Positions 25,827 through 33,888 of a stretch of 64,000 nt of DNA are shown piece after piece. Each line of letters starts with the position of its first letter. Position 1 is the stretch's first letter. The stretch comes from Cohnella candidum (lineage in GTDB: Bacteria; Bacillota; Bacilli; Paenibacillales; Paenibacillaceae). The position numbers and the translations under genes were made by a program. The DNA is taken from assembly GCF_003713065.1 (NCBI RefSeq), contig NZ_CP033433.1, positions 1,585,001-1,649,000 of the forward strand, in the 5' to 3' direction. A model generated the notes under the pieces. That model had not been told where the DNA came from. It worked only from the letters and a program-made list of their open reading frames with translations, and made no database searches.

Positions 25827-26023
25827 GGTTTTTCTTTAGTGTCCGCTAAAAGGGGTCTTGACCATGTAAGAGGAGGGATTAATCGATAGTTTGAGATAGT
25901 TTCTATAAAGCTTGTTTCGATTTTTTTCGGCTTATTAAGACATCATTTAAAATTCCATATACTACCAAATGACTATATAAAATTGAATATATGTGGTATA
26001 AAATACAGTTAATAGGGGGGGGA

Positions 26024-27553
26024 GTGAAGATATATAAAATCTCTTGGCGTCATAGAGGATTTGTGCTAGCAGCGATCGCTATATTTGTACTTTGCCTAAT
26101 CTCCTATTTAATTATTAGAAGTCATTCAATATCAAGTTCTATCGCTTCAGTTGTGGAAACTAAATCCAATAGTAGAGAATTAACACTAAGAGAAGCCGCG
26201 ATAGTCGGCTTCCGAAAAGCTAAAGTTTGGAATCAGAATGCCGCTCTTGAATCAATGACTAGTGTTGATGAGACTATGGGAGGAACAAGAGGGGAAACTG
26301 GAAAACGGTTTAAATGGACATTGTTTTTTTCAAAGCCAGATTCAGTGCAGCATTTAATGATCGGGATATCAGAAGGAAAAATTACGATAGAAGAACAAAC
26401 AACCGGGCTTAAAGATACGAAACCAATAACGCTATCAGATATTAAATATGACAGTCCAGCTTTGCTCGAAGCAGCAAAGTCCCAATTCCACCTAAAAAAA
26501 GGTGAACATTGGGCTACCGGGTATCAATTTACGCTTTCCATTATTGATAGCAAACCAGTTATTACAGTGGTTGGAATCGATAGTGAAAATAGGTTTTCTA
26601 AAATTTATTATGACGCGAAAAGCGGGACAGTTATTGATGCTTTACACAAAACCCCTTCAGGAGGGGGGGTATTCAGGTATACTGGTTCGATTAATAAAGC
26701 TTTAATTTATAAAAGCGGATTTGCGGTAAACGGGATATCAGCAGGAAAAAACCCCCTGATAGCATGGGGTGACAGTAACCCAAGTGAATTTATTTCAGGA
26801 ATAAAACCATTCGTTTTGATAACATATAACAACGGAAACTCCTGGGAATTTTTAAAGATTAAAGAGAATATTAAAGCCGCTTGGTTTAATAAACAGGATG
26901 AATTGTTTTTTGCAACAGATAAGGAAGTTTGGGATTATTCCTTATACAAACGTGAACATAGAGCAATCTTATCCCTTGAGTCTAGTATTAAAAGTGTTGA
27001 TGTATCATTGAACAAATCAATTGTTATATCCACAGAACAATATATTTATGAATCAAAAAACGACGGAGGATCTTGGAATAAAACTGTTATTCCATCTCCC
27101 TTACTATCACTAAACATCGCAGATGATGGCAAGTTGGTTGCTTTAACAGAAGAAAGAAAATTGCTTATCAAAAAGGGTACATCATGGGAACGTATTAAAA
27201 CACCTGCAATCGAGGGAGAACCGAAGTATATTATTCCTGTTGAAGATTCGTTAATTGCTAATTTATCTGGCTCGCTTTGGTCAATAGACATTAATAAGGA
27301 AAGATGGACAAGGATACCTTCAGAGGAACCAATTTCGAGACTAATAAAAAAGGCGACTAAAACTTTCGCGATTTCTTCCTCAGGAAATCCATATCAAATT
27401 GTGAAAGAGGGTGATTCTATAAGTTGGAAAATGGTGAAACTTCTGAAACCAGATTCCGAAATAATTTCTGATTTGCTTGTAAAGGATGATTATTTATTTA
27501 TTGCATCAATACCTGATTTCTTGTGGACTAAATTACAAGGAGTGAAGAAATAA
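26024..27553 (+). CDS. Membrane-anchored protein with BNR/Asp-box beta-propeller
   Basis: About 509 aa. One N-terminal transmembrane anchor (GFVLAAIAIFVLCLISYLIIR) is followed by a helical/beta segment (about 50-220) with a PepSY-like feel (GIDSENRFSKIYYDAKSGTVIDA). Then comes a propeller-like domain with repeated Asp-box-type turns NNGNSWEF, NDGGSWNK, KKGTSWERI, each after a beta-strand pair. I prefer GTG 26024, immediately after a G-rich ribosome site; ATG 25991 has none. Its stop overlaps the start of the next gene (TAATG), so they are translationally coupled. It is flanked by IS copies and remnants. Function unknown; extracytoplasmic sensing or binding is plausible. Confidence 0.65.
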   Translation: MKIYKISWRHRGFVLAAIAIFVLCLISYLIIRSHSISSSIASVVETKSNSRELTLREAAIVGFRKAKVWNQNAALESMTSVDETMGGTRGETGKRFKWTLFFSKPDSVQHLMIGISEGKITIEEQTTGLKDTKPITLSDIKYDSPALLEAAKSQFHLKKGEHWATGYQFTLSIIDSKPVITVVGIDSENRFSKIYYDAKSGTVIDALHKTPSGGGVFRYTGSINKALIYKSGFAVNGISAGKNPLIAWGDSNPSEFISGIKPFVLITYNNGNSWEFLKIKENIKAAWFNKQDELFFATDKEVWDYSLYKREHRAILSLESSIKSVDVSLNKSIVISTEQYIYESKNDGGSWNKTVIPSPLLSLNIADDGKLVALTEERKLLIKKGTSWERIKTPAIEGEPKYIIPVEDSLIANLSGSLWSIDINKERWTRIPSEEPISRLIKKATKTFAISSSGNPYQIVKEGDSISWKMVKLLKPDSEIISDLLVKDDYLFIASIPDFLWTKLQGVKK

Positions 27554-28026
27554 TGAAGATGTTAAGGATTATTTTGTCCCTTGTTCTATTATTTGTTGCT
27601 ATTACTCCCAATGCATTTGCGGCAATTTGGACTAACCAGGACGTAACAGCTTACACAGGCAGTATGAAAACTTCGTCGGGCAGTACTAGGCTTACTCATT
27701 CAGGGTTAGCACCGCAAGTTGGATTTGCAGCAGTTAGAAAGAACACCTCTGGTACCCCGGTTGTTCCATTTGGAACAACAATCAAAACACCACAAAATGT
27801 ATCAATTGAAGGGCAGTCGTTAAATACTTTTACAGTTCAAGATACAGGAGTTGATCCTAACCTTTCTAGTTTGGCGACTGACCTTTGGTTTGGTTTTTGT
27901 CGAACAAATGCGTATACAGGATCTGATGCGACTCCTTTGGGTTGTAATCCTGGTTTTGATTCAACATATATAAATGCACGAGCTTTTGGACAAAAAAAAT
28001 GGGATCTAGTTGTAACTACTCCGTAA
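27553..28026 (+). CDS. Secreted 3D-like (double-psi beta-barrel) protein
   Basis: 157 aa with a clear signal peptide (LRIILSLVLLFVAITPNAFA-AI). The mature part contains GFAAVRKNTSGTPVVPFGTTI and FTVQDTGVDPNLSSLATDLWFG. The order PFGT..., FTVxDTG, DLWFG resembles the 3D domain and RlpA-type double-psi barrels that act on peptidoglycan, but the third conserved Asp pattern is only partly visible. Two Cys (FCRTN, LGCNPG) could form a disulfide. It is translationally coupled to the upstream propeller protein, suggesting the two work together outside the membrane. Confidence 0.6.
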   Translation: MKMLRIILSLVLLFVAITPNAFAAIWTNQDVTAYTGSMKTSSGSTRLTHSGLAPQVGFAAVRKNTSGTPVVPFGTTIKTPQNVSIEGQSLNTFTVQDTGVDPNLSSLATDLWFGFCRTNAYTGSDATPLGCNPGFDSTYINARAFGQKKWDLVVTTP

Positions 28027-28055
28027 AGGATTAAAATACTAAGTCGGTTTTAAAG

Positions 28056-28090
28056 AGTCAGCTCAAGAAGTTGAGCTGACTTTCGGTTTA
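28056..28090 (+). terminator. Terminator of the propeller/3D-like operon
   Basis: AGTCAGCTCAA (28056-28066), GAAG loop, TTGAGCTGACT (28071-28081), then TTCGGTTTATTTTT. Confidence 0.85.
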
Positions 28091-28137
28091 TTTTTAGGCA
28101 TATTTCGAAACCTATTTAACATATTTTACCATATCAA

Positions 28138-28476
28138 GTGAAAGACATGCTGGATGCATGTAAGTTCGGACGGCCGGCACTTGAAGGGATTGTCGAACAG
28201 CTGGAAATGAAATTCGATAACCGGACGGATCTCAGCCTCAAAGAAAAGTTAGTCAGGCAGATGATCGGGGCAGCCGTTAAACATGTGCTTGGGTATTTCG
28301 GATATCGGCAGACGATTCAAAAGGCGATGCCGAAAGCCCGATGTTTCACCAGTGCAAACATTATGAATTTGACGAGAAAGCATTTAGCAGTCGAACATTG
28401 GAATTATCCCCCAGGATCCTTAGGAAGGATGACCTCTAATCCCGCCTCATACCCCGAATATAATTGCGTATATTGA
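28138..28476 (+). pseudogene. Hypothetical protein fragment
   Basis: An open frame from a GTG without a ribosome binding site: MLDACKFGRPALEGIVEQLEM then DLSLKEKLVRQMIGAAVKHVLGYFGYRQTIQKAMPK...TSANIMNLT. Composition is GC-richer than the operon upstream and it reads like a real helical protein. Its end (about residues 85-112) runs into an unrelated IS3-type OrfB remnant in another frame. I do not recognise the family. Probably a gene truncated by the mobile element. Confidence 0.4.
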
Positions 28477-28732
28477 GTCATTTCATAGCATTTTGGAACG
28501 TGATCTTTTTAGCTTGATGGAGTTCATGACGCTGGATGAGGCGTATGGTGCACTCGATCGTTACATGGATTTCTACAACAACCGCAAAAAACACGGCAGC
28601 CTAAAGAACATGCCACCAGTGGTATTTTCAAAGTGGGTCATGACGCTCGAAGATCGAACAAAGTATCACCGAGCCCGTAAATCAGAGAAAAAAAAGCAAT
28701 CTTACGGTCCACATCATTTTTGGTGGGCATGA
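28439..28732 (+). pseudogene. C-terminal remnant of an IS3-family OrfB transposase
   Basis: The frame reads HTPNIIAYIESFHSILERD, FSLMEFMTLDEAYGALDRYM, FYNNRKKHGSLKNMPPVVF. IESFHSxLE carries the third catalytic residue (Glu) of the integrase core, and the YNxxRxHGSLxxxxP ending is typical of OrfB. The first two Asp are absent, so only the tail of an IS3-family element is left. It differs in sequence from the two IS150-like copies in this window. Confidence 0.75.
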
Positions 28733-28837
28733 CTCCGGATTAACGGGGCCGAGCCGCTACACAATATTTGCATGAAGCACCGAGGGGGTGAAACGGTTCA
28801 CTCCAAAAAGAAAACGGTGAGTTTACTGTGAATGCCT

Positions 28838-29166
28838 TTACGTGATGCTTTTTTCCCTCTTGTCTGAGTCTCTCGATACGTGGCATATAAACTCCGAAAA
28901 CCGGCTTCTTATGGTCTTGCCCGTTTTCGAATAGCGGGCCGGCATTTGTTTCTTCTTCTGTTCTTGGTGACCCAGATGCTTCCCGCGTCGTAACAACGAC
29001 AAACTAACAGCTACCGCCAGACTGAAGACAAACGCCATCGTTTCGGTTCGAAACGAAGGCGTTTGCCGTAAATGTAGAGGTGTTCCTTTTTTAGGCATAA
29101 AAATACCCCCTATGTAGACTTTTTCGGCTTTTAATAACCGTGTCTACATAGAGGGTACCAGTTCAC
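28838..29166 (-). mobile_element. Left-end remnant of another IS3-family element
   Basis: On the minus strand TGAACTGGTACCCTC.. (from 29166) resembles the left ends of the IS150-like copies (TGAAGTGCACCCC..). An internal inverted repeat (GTCTACATAG, 29111-29155) follows, then an orfA-like start MPKKGTPLHLRQ. The frame then passes into sequence resembling the hairpin region after IS1182-type transposases (ACAAACGCC..GGCGTTTG; compare 33190-33240). So two element ends have been fused. Nothing here can be active. Confidence 0.45.
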
Positions 29167-29433
29167 TCGGGACTCTTTATCATTCCTTTGACCTATGCCT
29201 TCAGCGGCAAGCCTTGCTTATCCTTGAACTTGCCGACGACAATAATAACCAGGTCGATGATCGCCCAGATACCAAAACCACCTAGCGTCAAAAGAGACAG
29301 GATGCCTGTGCCGATTTTACCGACGTAGAAGCGATGGATGCCAAAACTGCCCAAAAAGAAGCACAGCAAGATCGCGGCAAGGAACGACTTTTCACTTTTT
29401 AACAAACTAATTCTCTCCCCTAGAATACTATTC

Positions 29434-30804
29434 GGTAGCGTCAAGAAGTTTGTGTAAGGTGCTGTAGGGGTACCCAAGGGTACGGTGGATAGTGAAACGC
29501 GGGGACGGTTTTTATTCCGCCGTCTTAGCAGTAGGGTAGCTTTCCTCAAACATCTCGGACAGTCTCTTCTTTACAGCTGTATCACCGAAACCTCGAATCA
29601 CTCTGTTGGCAAATCGCTCGTTGTAATCAATGGCATCCAGGTAAACGATCTTCTCAGCCGCATCCATGTTCGTTAAGCTGTTCATCGGCTTAAGACGCTT
29701 ACGAATTTCTTTGTTCATACGTTCGATCGGATTGGACGTGTAAATCGCTTCTTTGATGAGAGGTGGATATTTGTAAAACGTCAGCAACGTCGACAACTGC
29801 TCTTCCCACGACTTGATCTCCTTAGGGTATAGCTTATTCCACTTGGCCTTTACCGTATCGAATGCGGCGAGCGCCAGCTCATGATCAAGTGCATTGTAAA
29901 CCGTCTTCAAGTCATCCAGGAAGTCGGTCTTGTGCTGCACTCGGATTTTTGGGAATGTGGCGCGAACCTTGTGGACAATACAGTGTTGTACGTCAGCCTT
30001 GGGATAGATCTCGCGGAAAGCGTCGTCAAGCCCAGGTAACCCGTCGAACACACCAAGCAGCACCTCATGAGCACCACGGCGGTAGAGATCCTTGAGTACG
30101 TCTCGCCAGCCGTTTGCGCTTTCCTGGCCGCCGACGTAGAAGCCGAGGATCTGACGATGGCCTTCCTCGTCGATACCCATAGCGAAATAGATGACTTCAC
30201 CGCTCACCGTACTGCGCTTTAGCTTCACATAGAGGCCGTCAAGATAAATGACACTATAGCGCTTTTGCAAGGGGCGTTGCTGCCAGTTCTCAATGTCCTC
30301 TAGGACAGTGGCCGTGATGTTGCTGACCGTTGTGGGGGAGTAGTGACTGCCGAACATGCTCTCAATGAAACGAGCCACTTCTCGGGTTCCCATGCCACTC
30401 TTGTACATCTGAATTACTGCCTCCTCCAGCCATCCGTCCCGGCGCTGGTAGGGCTCGAATACATGTGTGTGGAATTCACCATTTCGATCCCGAGGGACTG
30501 CCATGTCTTCGATGTTACCGTATCTAGTGTGCAAGTTACGCCGGTAATAACCGTTTCGGCTGTTATGGTGACCCTCCGGATTTTCATCCATAAACTGAGT
30601 AATTTCCGCACACATGATGGATTCGAGGTTGTCTTTAATAAATTGAGTAACAAGATTTTCAAATAGATTAGACAGCGTACTTTCAGGTATAGTAGTCATC
30701 GAGTAGGGTTCCTTTCTTGGTGACTTAGCCATCCCGAGAATACCCTACTTTTTTTGTGTCTGGATAGACTCCAAACTCTGGTACACAAACTACTTTACGT
30801 CATC
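29434..30804 (-). mobile_element. IS256-family insertion sequence
   Basis: 1,371 bp flanked by the 8-bp direct repeat TACTATTC (29426-29433 and 30805-30812), the duplication length expected for IS256. The 23-bp terminal repeats match at 18 positions and share AGTTTGTGTA at their inner ends. It contains one transposase gene filling almost the whole element. Confidence 0.93.
29512..30699 (-). CDS. IS256-family transposase (mutator type)
   Basis: 395 aa from the ATG at 30699 (MTTIPESTLSNLFENLV), preceded by AGAAAGGAA; a longer start at 30732 has no ribosome site. Catalytic context: SVIYLDGLYVKLKR (first Asp), VLLGVFDGLPGL (second Asp) and TSNPIERMNKEIRKR (Glu region), with the AEITQFMDENPEGHHNSRNGY zinc/DNA-binding start. 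Appears intact and probably active; it has disrupted the TM2 gene. Confidence 0.95.
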   Translation of the reverse strand: MTTIPESTLSNLFENLVTQFIKDNLESIMCAEITQFMDENPEGHHNSRNGYYRRNLHTRYGNIEDMAVPRDRNGEFHTHVFEPYQRRDGWLEEAVIQMYKSGMGTREVARFIESMFGSHYSPTTVSNITATVLEDIENWQQRPLQKRYSVIYLDGLYVKLKRSTVSGEVIYFAMGIDEEGHRQILGFYVGGQESANGWRDVLKDLYRRGAHEVLLGVFDGLPGLDDAFREIYPKADVQHCIVHKVRATFPKIRVQHKTDFLDDLKTVYNALDHELALAAFDTVKAKWNKLYPKEIKSWEEQLSTLLTFYKYPPLIKEAIYTSNPIERMNKEIRKRLKPMNSLTNMDAAEKIVYLDAIDYNERFANRVIRGFGDTAVKKRLSEMFEESYPTAKTAE

Positions 30805-30880
30805 TACTATTCTGACAGACAGATAATACTATATTGAGAATAAGCAATATAGCGGTAATATTTACATCAAAAGGGCCCAT

Positions 30881-31426
30881 TGGAGTCCTTTTAATTGCTC
30901 TTTTTGAAGGCGAATTTCTTAGTCGAACGAAAATGCAAAACGATACCAACGGCTGAGCAGCCACGCCGATCGCCGTGCCGATTAAGTGACCAAAGATAAG
31001 CCCAACCAGCATTCTAGAAAGGCTTTATTATTTAAAATGCATCAAAGATAACCGCTGATGAATTGCGTTATGAAACAAGATATTTATATTGTTGATAAGG
31101 ACTTTACATGGACATATATAGTAACACATGAAAGTATATTGGGACCTTATTATTGCCGTAGATAGTATGAAAATGTTCAACTAACGGGTACGATAGTACA
31201 CAATAACCGCCAATAAAAGGCGGTTTTTCTTTTGGTTGTCTGGCAACGCTGCTTGCCATTCTGCCGCGTTGTAGGTACCTAGGTGGACAATTGAGGAGGG
31301 AATGAAACGGAAGCGGGAGAGACGATCTGGGGGGTTACTGGTGATGGAGTGATGATAAGGGAAACTTGGGATAAACCAGATGCGGTTTGGAACAATAAAG
31401 GAAACATGAATAAAGGGGGCGAAAGA
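30881..31426. other. Intergenic region between the TM2 gene and the DUF3889 gene
   Basis: A 546-base stretch with no supported gene. It holds the promoter side of the split TM2 gene (minus strand), a small terminator at 31205-31227 and, at 31290-31320, a GAATGAAACGGAAGCGGGAG stretch that recurs in similar form near 32808-32828 after another terminator, suggesting a duplicated downstream segment. Confidence 0.5.
31205..31230 (+). terminator. Small intrinsic terminator
   Basis: AACCGCC (31205-31211) pairs with GGCGGTT (31219-31225), followed by TTTCTTTT. No intact plus-strand gene precedes it, so it may be the leftover of a lost gene. Confidence 0.7.
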
Positions 31427-32425
31427 ATGAAAAAGCTATTGTGCTTTATTGTCATTTCGCTGCAATTGATAAAGAATGATGCCAAACCTGTTTTAGCCAT
31501 TCCCAATAAATATTCTGTGGAGGATGCAGAAGATGGGTATCATCAATACATCAAATGGGCGAACATGGCTAGCAGTGCAGCAAAATCGAAGTACCCAAGC
31601 GCAGCTATTGTTGATTTTCATTACGTTGGCTGTGCAGCTACATTACCAACAACTAGACATCTTGTATATAAGTTCTGGCTGAGGGAAGCCAACGGTGCGT
31701 TCGGTGTGTATGTCACAATTGCGGCAAATAAGGGAACTGGCAGAGCAGTAGTATTAAAAGTGGAGAAAGCAGACGGAAGTATACCTTATTACGGCAAGTG
31801 GAGACGAATTGTACAAGAAGCAGTGAAGCAAAAGTATCCTGATGCCATAATAAATGGCAGCCCGACACCGCAAGGCTGTCACTGGATACGTAATAATGCA
31901 GCTAGTCAAACCTTTTCGCAGTGGGTAAATCGCAACAACCAATCACAAATCGTAGAAGTCACCATTCAATATATAATTGACTCTGAAAAGGTCATGACCA
32001 TTGAAGTTAAAGAACGTCGACGTTTTAAGTCAACTATAGGTGCAACAAGCGTTCCCGCGATGCAGGAATCCCAACGATACTTGTGTCAGGATATGCTTAT
32101 GTTGTTTCTGCTTCCGTACATCCAAGAAGCCGTAAATCAACATTACGTCAAACTGCTTCATGAACTCCCTCTCGTCTATCCATACCAGGTAGATGTAATA
32201 AATGCAGGAAGGGTTGACGGCGGACCAAGAGATCGAGGATTTCATTTTTACATAACTCTTGCTGTAACTCCTGTAGTCGGACCACATATTTCAGTTGGCA
32301 AAGATAAAATAACGTTTGAAATATCGCCTAAATTCCCAAACAGTGTAAAGCTGGCAAGTTTTCAGCATTTAGAGACACATACCTTACCTCAACATTGGCA
32401 GGATATTGTAAGGGGAACTAAGTGA
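31427..32425 (+). CDS. Secreted protein with two DUF3889-like and one DUF3888 domain
   Basis: 332 aa. Signal peptide (KKLLCFIVISLQLIKNDAKPVLA). Residues about 25-110 resemble DUF3889 (YIKWANMASSAAKSKYPSAAIVDFHYVG...FGVYVTIAA); about 118-200 look like a second, diverged copy (YGKWRRIVQEAVKQKYPDAIIN...VEVTIQYI). About 210-330 is DUF3888 (LCQDMLMLFLLPYIQEAVNQHYV...GFHFYITLAVTPVVGPHISVGKDKITFEI). ATG 31427 follows GGGGGCGAAAG; upstream in-frame ATGs lack good sites. Both DUFs are known from Bacillales exported proteins without a function. Fusion of them in one chain is notable. Confidence 0.75.
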   Translation: MKKLLCFIVISLQLIKNDAKPVLAIPNKYSVEDAEDGYHQYIKWANMASSAAKSKYPSAAIVDFHYVGCAATLPTTRHLVYKFWLREANGAFGVYVTIAANKGTGRAVVLKVEKADGSIPYYGKWRRIVQEAVKQKYPDAIINGSPTPQGCHWIRNNAASQTFSQWVNRNNQSQIVEVTIQYIIDSEKVMTIEVKERRRFKSTIGATSVPAMQESQRYLCQDMLMLFLLPYIQEAVNQHYVKLLHELPLVYPYQVDVINAGRVDGGPRDRGFHFYITLAVTPVVGPHISVGKDKITFEISPKFPNSVKLASFQHLETHTLPQHWQDIVRGTK

Positions 32426-32487
32426 TAACTTGGTTGACCGACAGACAGCGCTCCCTTCTTACAATGGAATAAGGGGGTAATTCGATC

Positions 32488-32718
32488 ATGAATCTTCCAA
32501 CAAGGCAAAGCTTAACAAAAGACCAATTTGAATGAATGCGTAAAATTAGAAAGGAAATCAATGGGCTTCGTCAACAACTCAATAACTTGGCATTAGTGAC
32601 GAAGGATCAAATGCTTTATATCGCTGAGGACCATTTAGCGGAGGCCGTTGAAGTTTTGAATAGTATTGAAGAAGGGGACTCTGGTTGTAATTTGGTTGCC
32701 CGCTTTACTCAACAATGA
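32488..32718 (+). pseudogene. Small ORF with an in-frame TGA at codon 16
   Basis: ATG 32488 follows AAGGGGG and reads MNLPTRQSLTKDQFE, then TGA (32533-32535), then continues in the same frame MRKIRKEINGLRQQLNNLAL...IAEDHLAEAVEVLNSIEEGDS to 32718. The downstream ATG has no ribosome site of its own, and the whole reads as one 76-aa protein with a nonsense codon. It is followed by a terminator. Either a recent nonsense mutation, a sequencing error or, less likely, recoding. No family recognised; the protein would be a small helical one. Confidence 0.55.
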
Positions 32719-32742
32719 CCGCCTAATCAGGCGGTTTTTTTT
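32718..32742 (+). terminator. Terminator after the 76-codon ORF
   Basis: ACCGCCT (32718-32724), AATC loop, AGGCGGT (32729-32735), then seven or more T. Confidence 0.88.
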
Positions 32743-32840
32743 CGTCAATGTGATCGCGTAATTTGCCCTATGCTGCTTTGTTGGTGTGTGGAAGTCATGA
32801 TGGAGGACGAATAAAACGGTAGCGGGAGGAAGGTGTCGGA

Positions 32841-32970
32841 GGACAAGAATATGTACCGATTCAATCCCGCGTAAATCGCGGGTTTTTAAATTTATCGGAA
32901 CAGATTCTTGTCACTTGCCGTGGTCAAGAATCTGTTCCGATTACCGAATGAGGCCAAGAAAGTGTTCCGA
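32841..32970. repeat. Inverted/direct repeat element, locus 2 (GGACAAGAA family)
   Basis: Same layout as 15277-15407: head unit at 32841 (GGACAAGAATATGTACCGATT begins here), a CCGCG..CGCGG hairpin, an inverted unit TCGGAACAGATTCTTG (32895-32910), its partner CAAGAATCTGTTCCGA (32925-32940) and a direct copy CAAGAAAGTGTTCCGA 30 bases later (32955-32970). The CAAGAA core is shared with locus 1 but the arm differs (CTGTTCCGA against TTACATCGA), and both arms changed together. Confidence 0.75.
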
Positions 32971-32989
32971 TTACCGACCGAATTGACAC

Positions 32990-33190
32990 AAGGAAACGAT
33001 TCAGAGAGTATTCGCCGACATGAAGGAAAAGCATGGCTAGCGATGGACGACCTTACGCGGACTGAAGAACATCACCATCAGGCGATGCTCGCTTATGCTG
33101 CAATGAACCTAAAAAAAATTAGCCTCTTGGCTCTGGCGCTCAGGTGGTTTCAACGATCCGCATAAACGAAATCAGTTGTTTGTCGCTTTC
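32990..33190 (+). pseudogene. C-terminal remnant of an IS1182-type transposase
   Basis: Segments HEGKAWLAMDDLTRTEEHHHQAML, AYAAMNLKKI and, in another frame, GGFNDPHKRNQLFVAFNYNKRLRF resemble the end of IS1182/DDE transposases (AMLxxAAMNLKKLA) and the conserved segment after it. At least one frameshift near 33125. An ACAAACGCC..GGCATTTGT hairpin follows at about 33190-33235. Only the tail is present. Confidence 0.45.
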
Positions 33191-33275
33191 AACTACAACA
33201 AACGCCTTCGATTCGATCCGAAACGAGGGCATTTGTCTTCATTCTGAAGGAGCTGATATCAGCCCCTTCGTTATT

Positions 33276-33587
33276 TTAGAATGGTTTTCTATAAACCTTG
33301 ATGATACGCGTACCGTTTCGAATTAGCCTTTGCGCTGTCGCTCGGTTGATTCGGACTAAAACGGAAATGTCCATCTTCGCGTTTTCTACGTCGAAGACCT
33401 TAAATATTTGTCCATTGGCAAACAAAACGCCTTTCAGCTCGACTTTCGTTGTACTCGTAGGTCTAGGATCAGAAATCGCAAATTTCGTACGTCTTACGCC
33501 TGCGCGAAGGAATGCTGCCGCTTGTTGACCAGTCGTCCGAACTCCAAATACCGGATCAATTTCAACTCCGGTTGTTTTTGCCTCCAC
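33276..33587 (-). CDS. Hypothetical protein with an uncertain 5' end
   Basis: 103 aa from GTG 33587. The body (VEIDPVFGVRTTGQQAAAFL, RRTKFAISDPRPTSTTKVELK, FDVENAKMDISVLVRINRATAQRLI) reads as a soluble beta-rich protein; not recognised. The same frame stays open and protein-like upstream (TAQPITIGANSIANIGGRFFL) to about 33665, where a TGA stops it; beyond the TGA the frame continues to ATG-ATG at 33675-33680. So the true start may be lost to a nonsense change, or an unusual start codon near GAGGGGGTG is used. A sigma-K-like promoter precedes it, hinting at a late sporulation gene. Confidence 0.5.
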   Translation of the reverse strand: MEAKTTGVEIDPVFGVRTTGQQAAAFLRAGVRRTKFAISDPRPTSTTKVELKGVLFANGQIFKVFDVENAKMDISVLVRINRATAQRLIRNGTRIIKVYRKPF

Positions 33588-33679
33588 CTCGACAATTAGA
33601 AAAAACCGACCGCCAATATTAGCTATGCTATTCGCTCCAATAGTTATCGGTTGAGCCGTTTTTAATCACCCCCTCATCA

Positions 33680-33709
33680 TACAATATGTGTAGATGTAAG
33701 AGGGTGCAC
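33680..33709 (-). promoter_or_regulatory. Sigma-K-like promoter for the gene at 33276
   Basis: On the minus strand CATATTGTA (33680-33688) fits the sigma-K -10 consensus CATANNNTA, with CACC about 14-15 bases upstream as the -35 element. The start of transcription would be close to GAGGGGG. Confidence 0.4.
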
Positions 33710-33836
33710 GCTATAACAGACTAATTTTCACACGGATTTTCGGCTATCGGTCACTCGTCTTAAACCATAGTGCCTGATTGTGTACACGCCAATTTTGATC
33801 GTTATAGTGCGAATACACTGCCCGTATACTGCTCCC

Positions 33837-33845
33837 CATAATATA
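33837..33845 (+). promoter_or_regulatory. Sigma-K-like -10 element before the YjcZ-like gene
   Basis: CATAATATA fits CATANNNTA, about 45 bases before the start codon. No clear -35; support comes mainly from the sporulation-type product. Confidence 0.35.
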
Positions 33846-33888
33846 TTAGACAGGGTAATAACAACTACAAAAAAAGGCGGTGATTTCG

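Larger units (their letters stand above)
24600..25864 (+). mobile_element. IS3-family (IS150-like) insertion sequence, copy 2, damaged
   Basis: 1,265 bp from TGAAGTGCACCCC.. (24600) to ..GGGGTCTTGACCA (25864), closely related to copy 1 at 11651-12920 but in the opposite orientation and with scattered differences. No 3-bp target duplication is seen (AAA on the left, TGT on the right), unlike copy 1, suggesting a rearrangement at one side. orfB carries a 4-base deletion. Confidence 0.92.
29193..30880 (-). pseudogene. TM2-domain membrane protein gene split by IS256-type insertion
   Basis: Removing the insertion (29434-30804) and one 8-bp duplication gives a perfect 102-aa frame from the ATG at 30880: MGPFDVNITAILLILNIVLS..., the junction CQNSILGERISLLKS, then FLAAILLCFFLGSFGIHRFY and GKIGTGILSLLTLGGFG, ending KDKQGLPLKA. 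The GxFGxHRFYxGKxxxGIL pattern is the TM2 domain (two membrane helices). AAAAGGA precedes the reconstructed ATG. TM2 proteins are small and of uncertain role. The domain itself lies wholly in the downstream part, so an internal or IS-driven start might still yield it. Confidence 0.85.

Noticed and set aside
16027-28026. Prophage
   Set aside because: No capsid, portal, terminase, tail or lysis genes; the integrase-type genes present belong to IS elements or to the module at 60-64 kb.
28838-29098. 86-aa minus-strand protein as a real gene
   Set aside because: Its start is an IS3 orfA start and the rest is fused element debris in mixed frames.
32533-32535. TGA as a selenocysteine codon
   Set aside because: No SECIS-like hairpin seen right after it and no Sec-related family; nonsense mutation is simpler.
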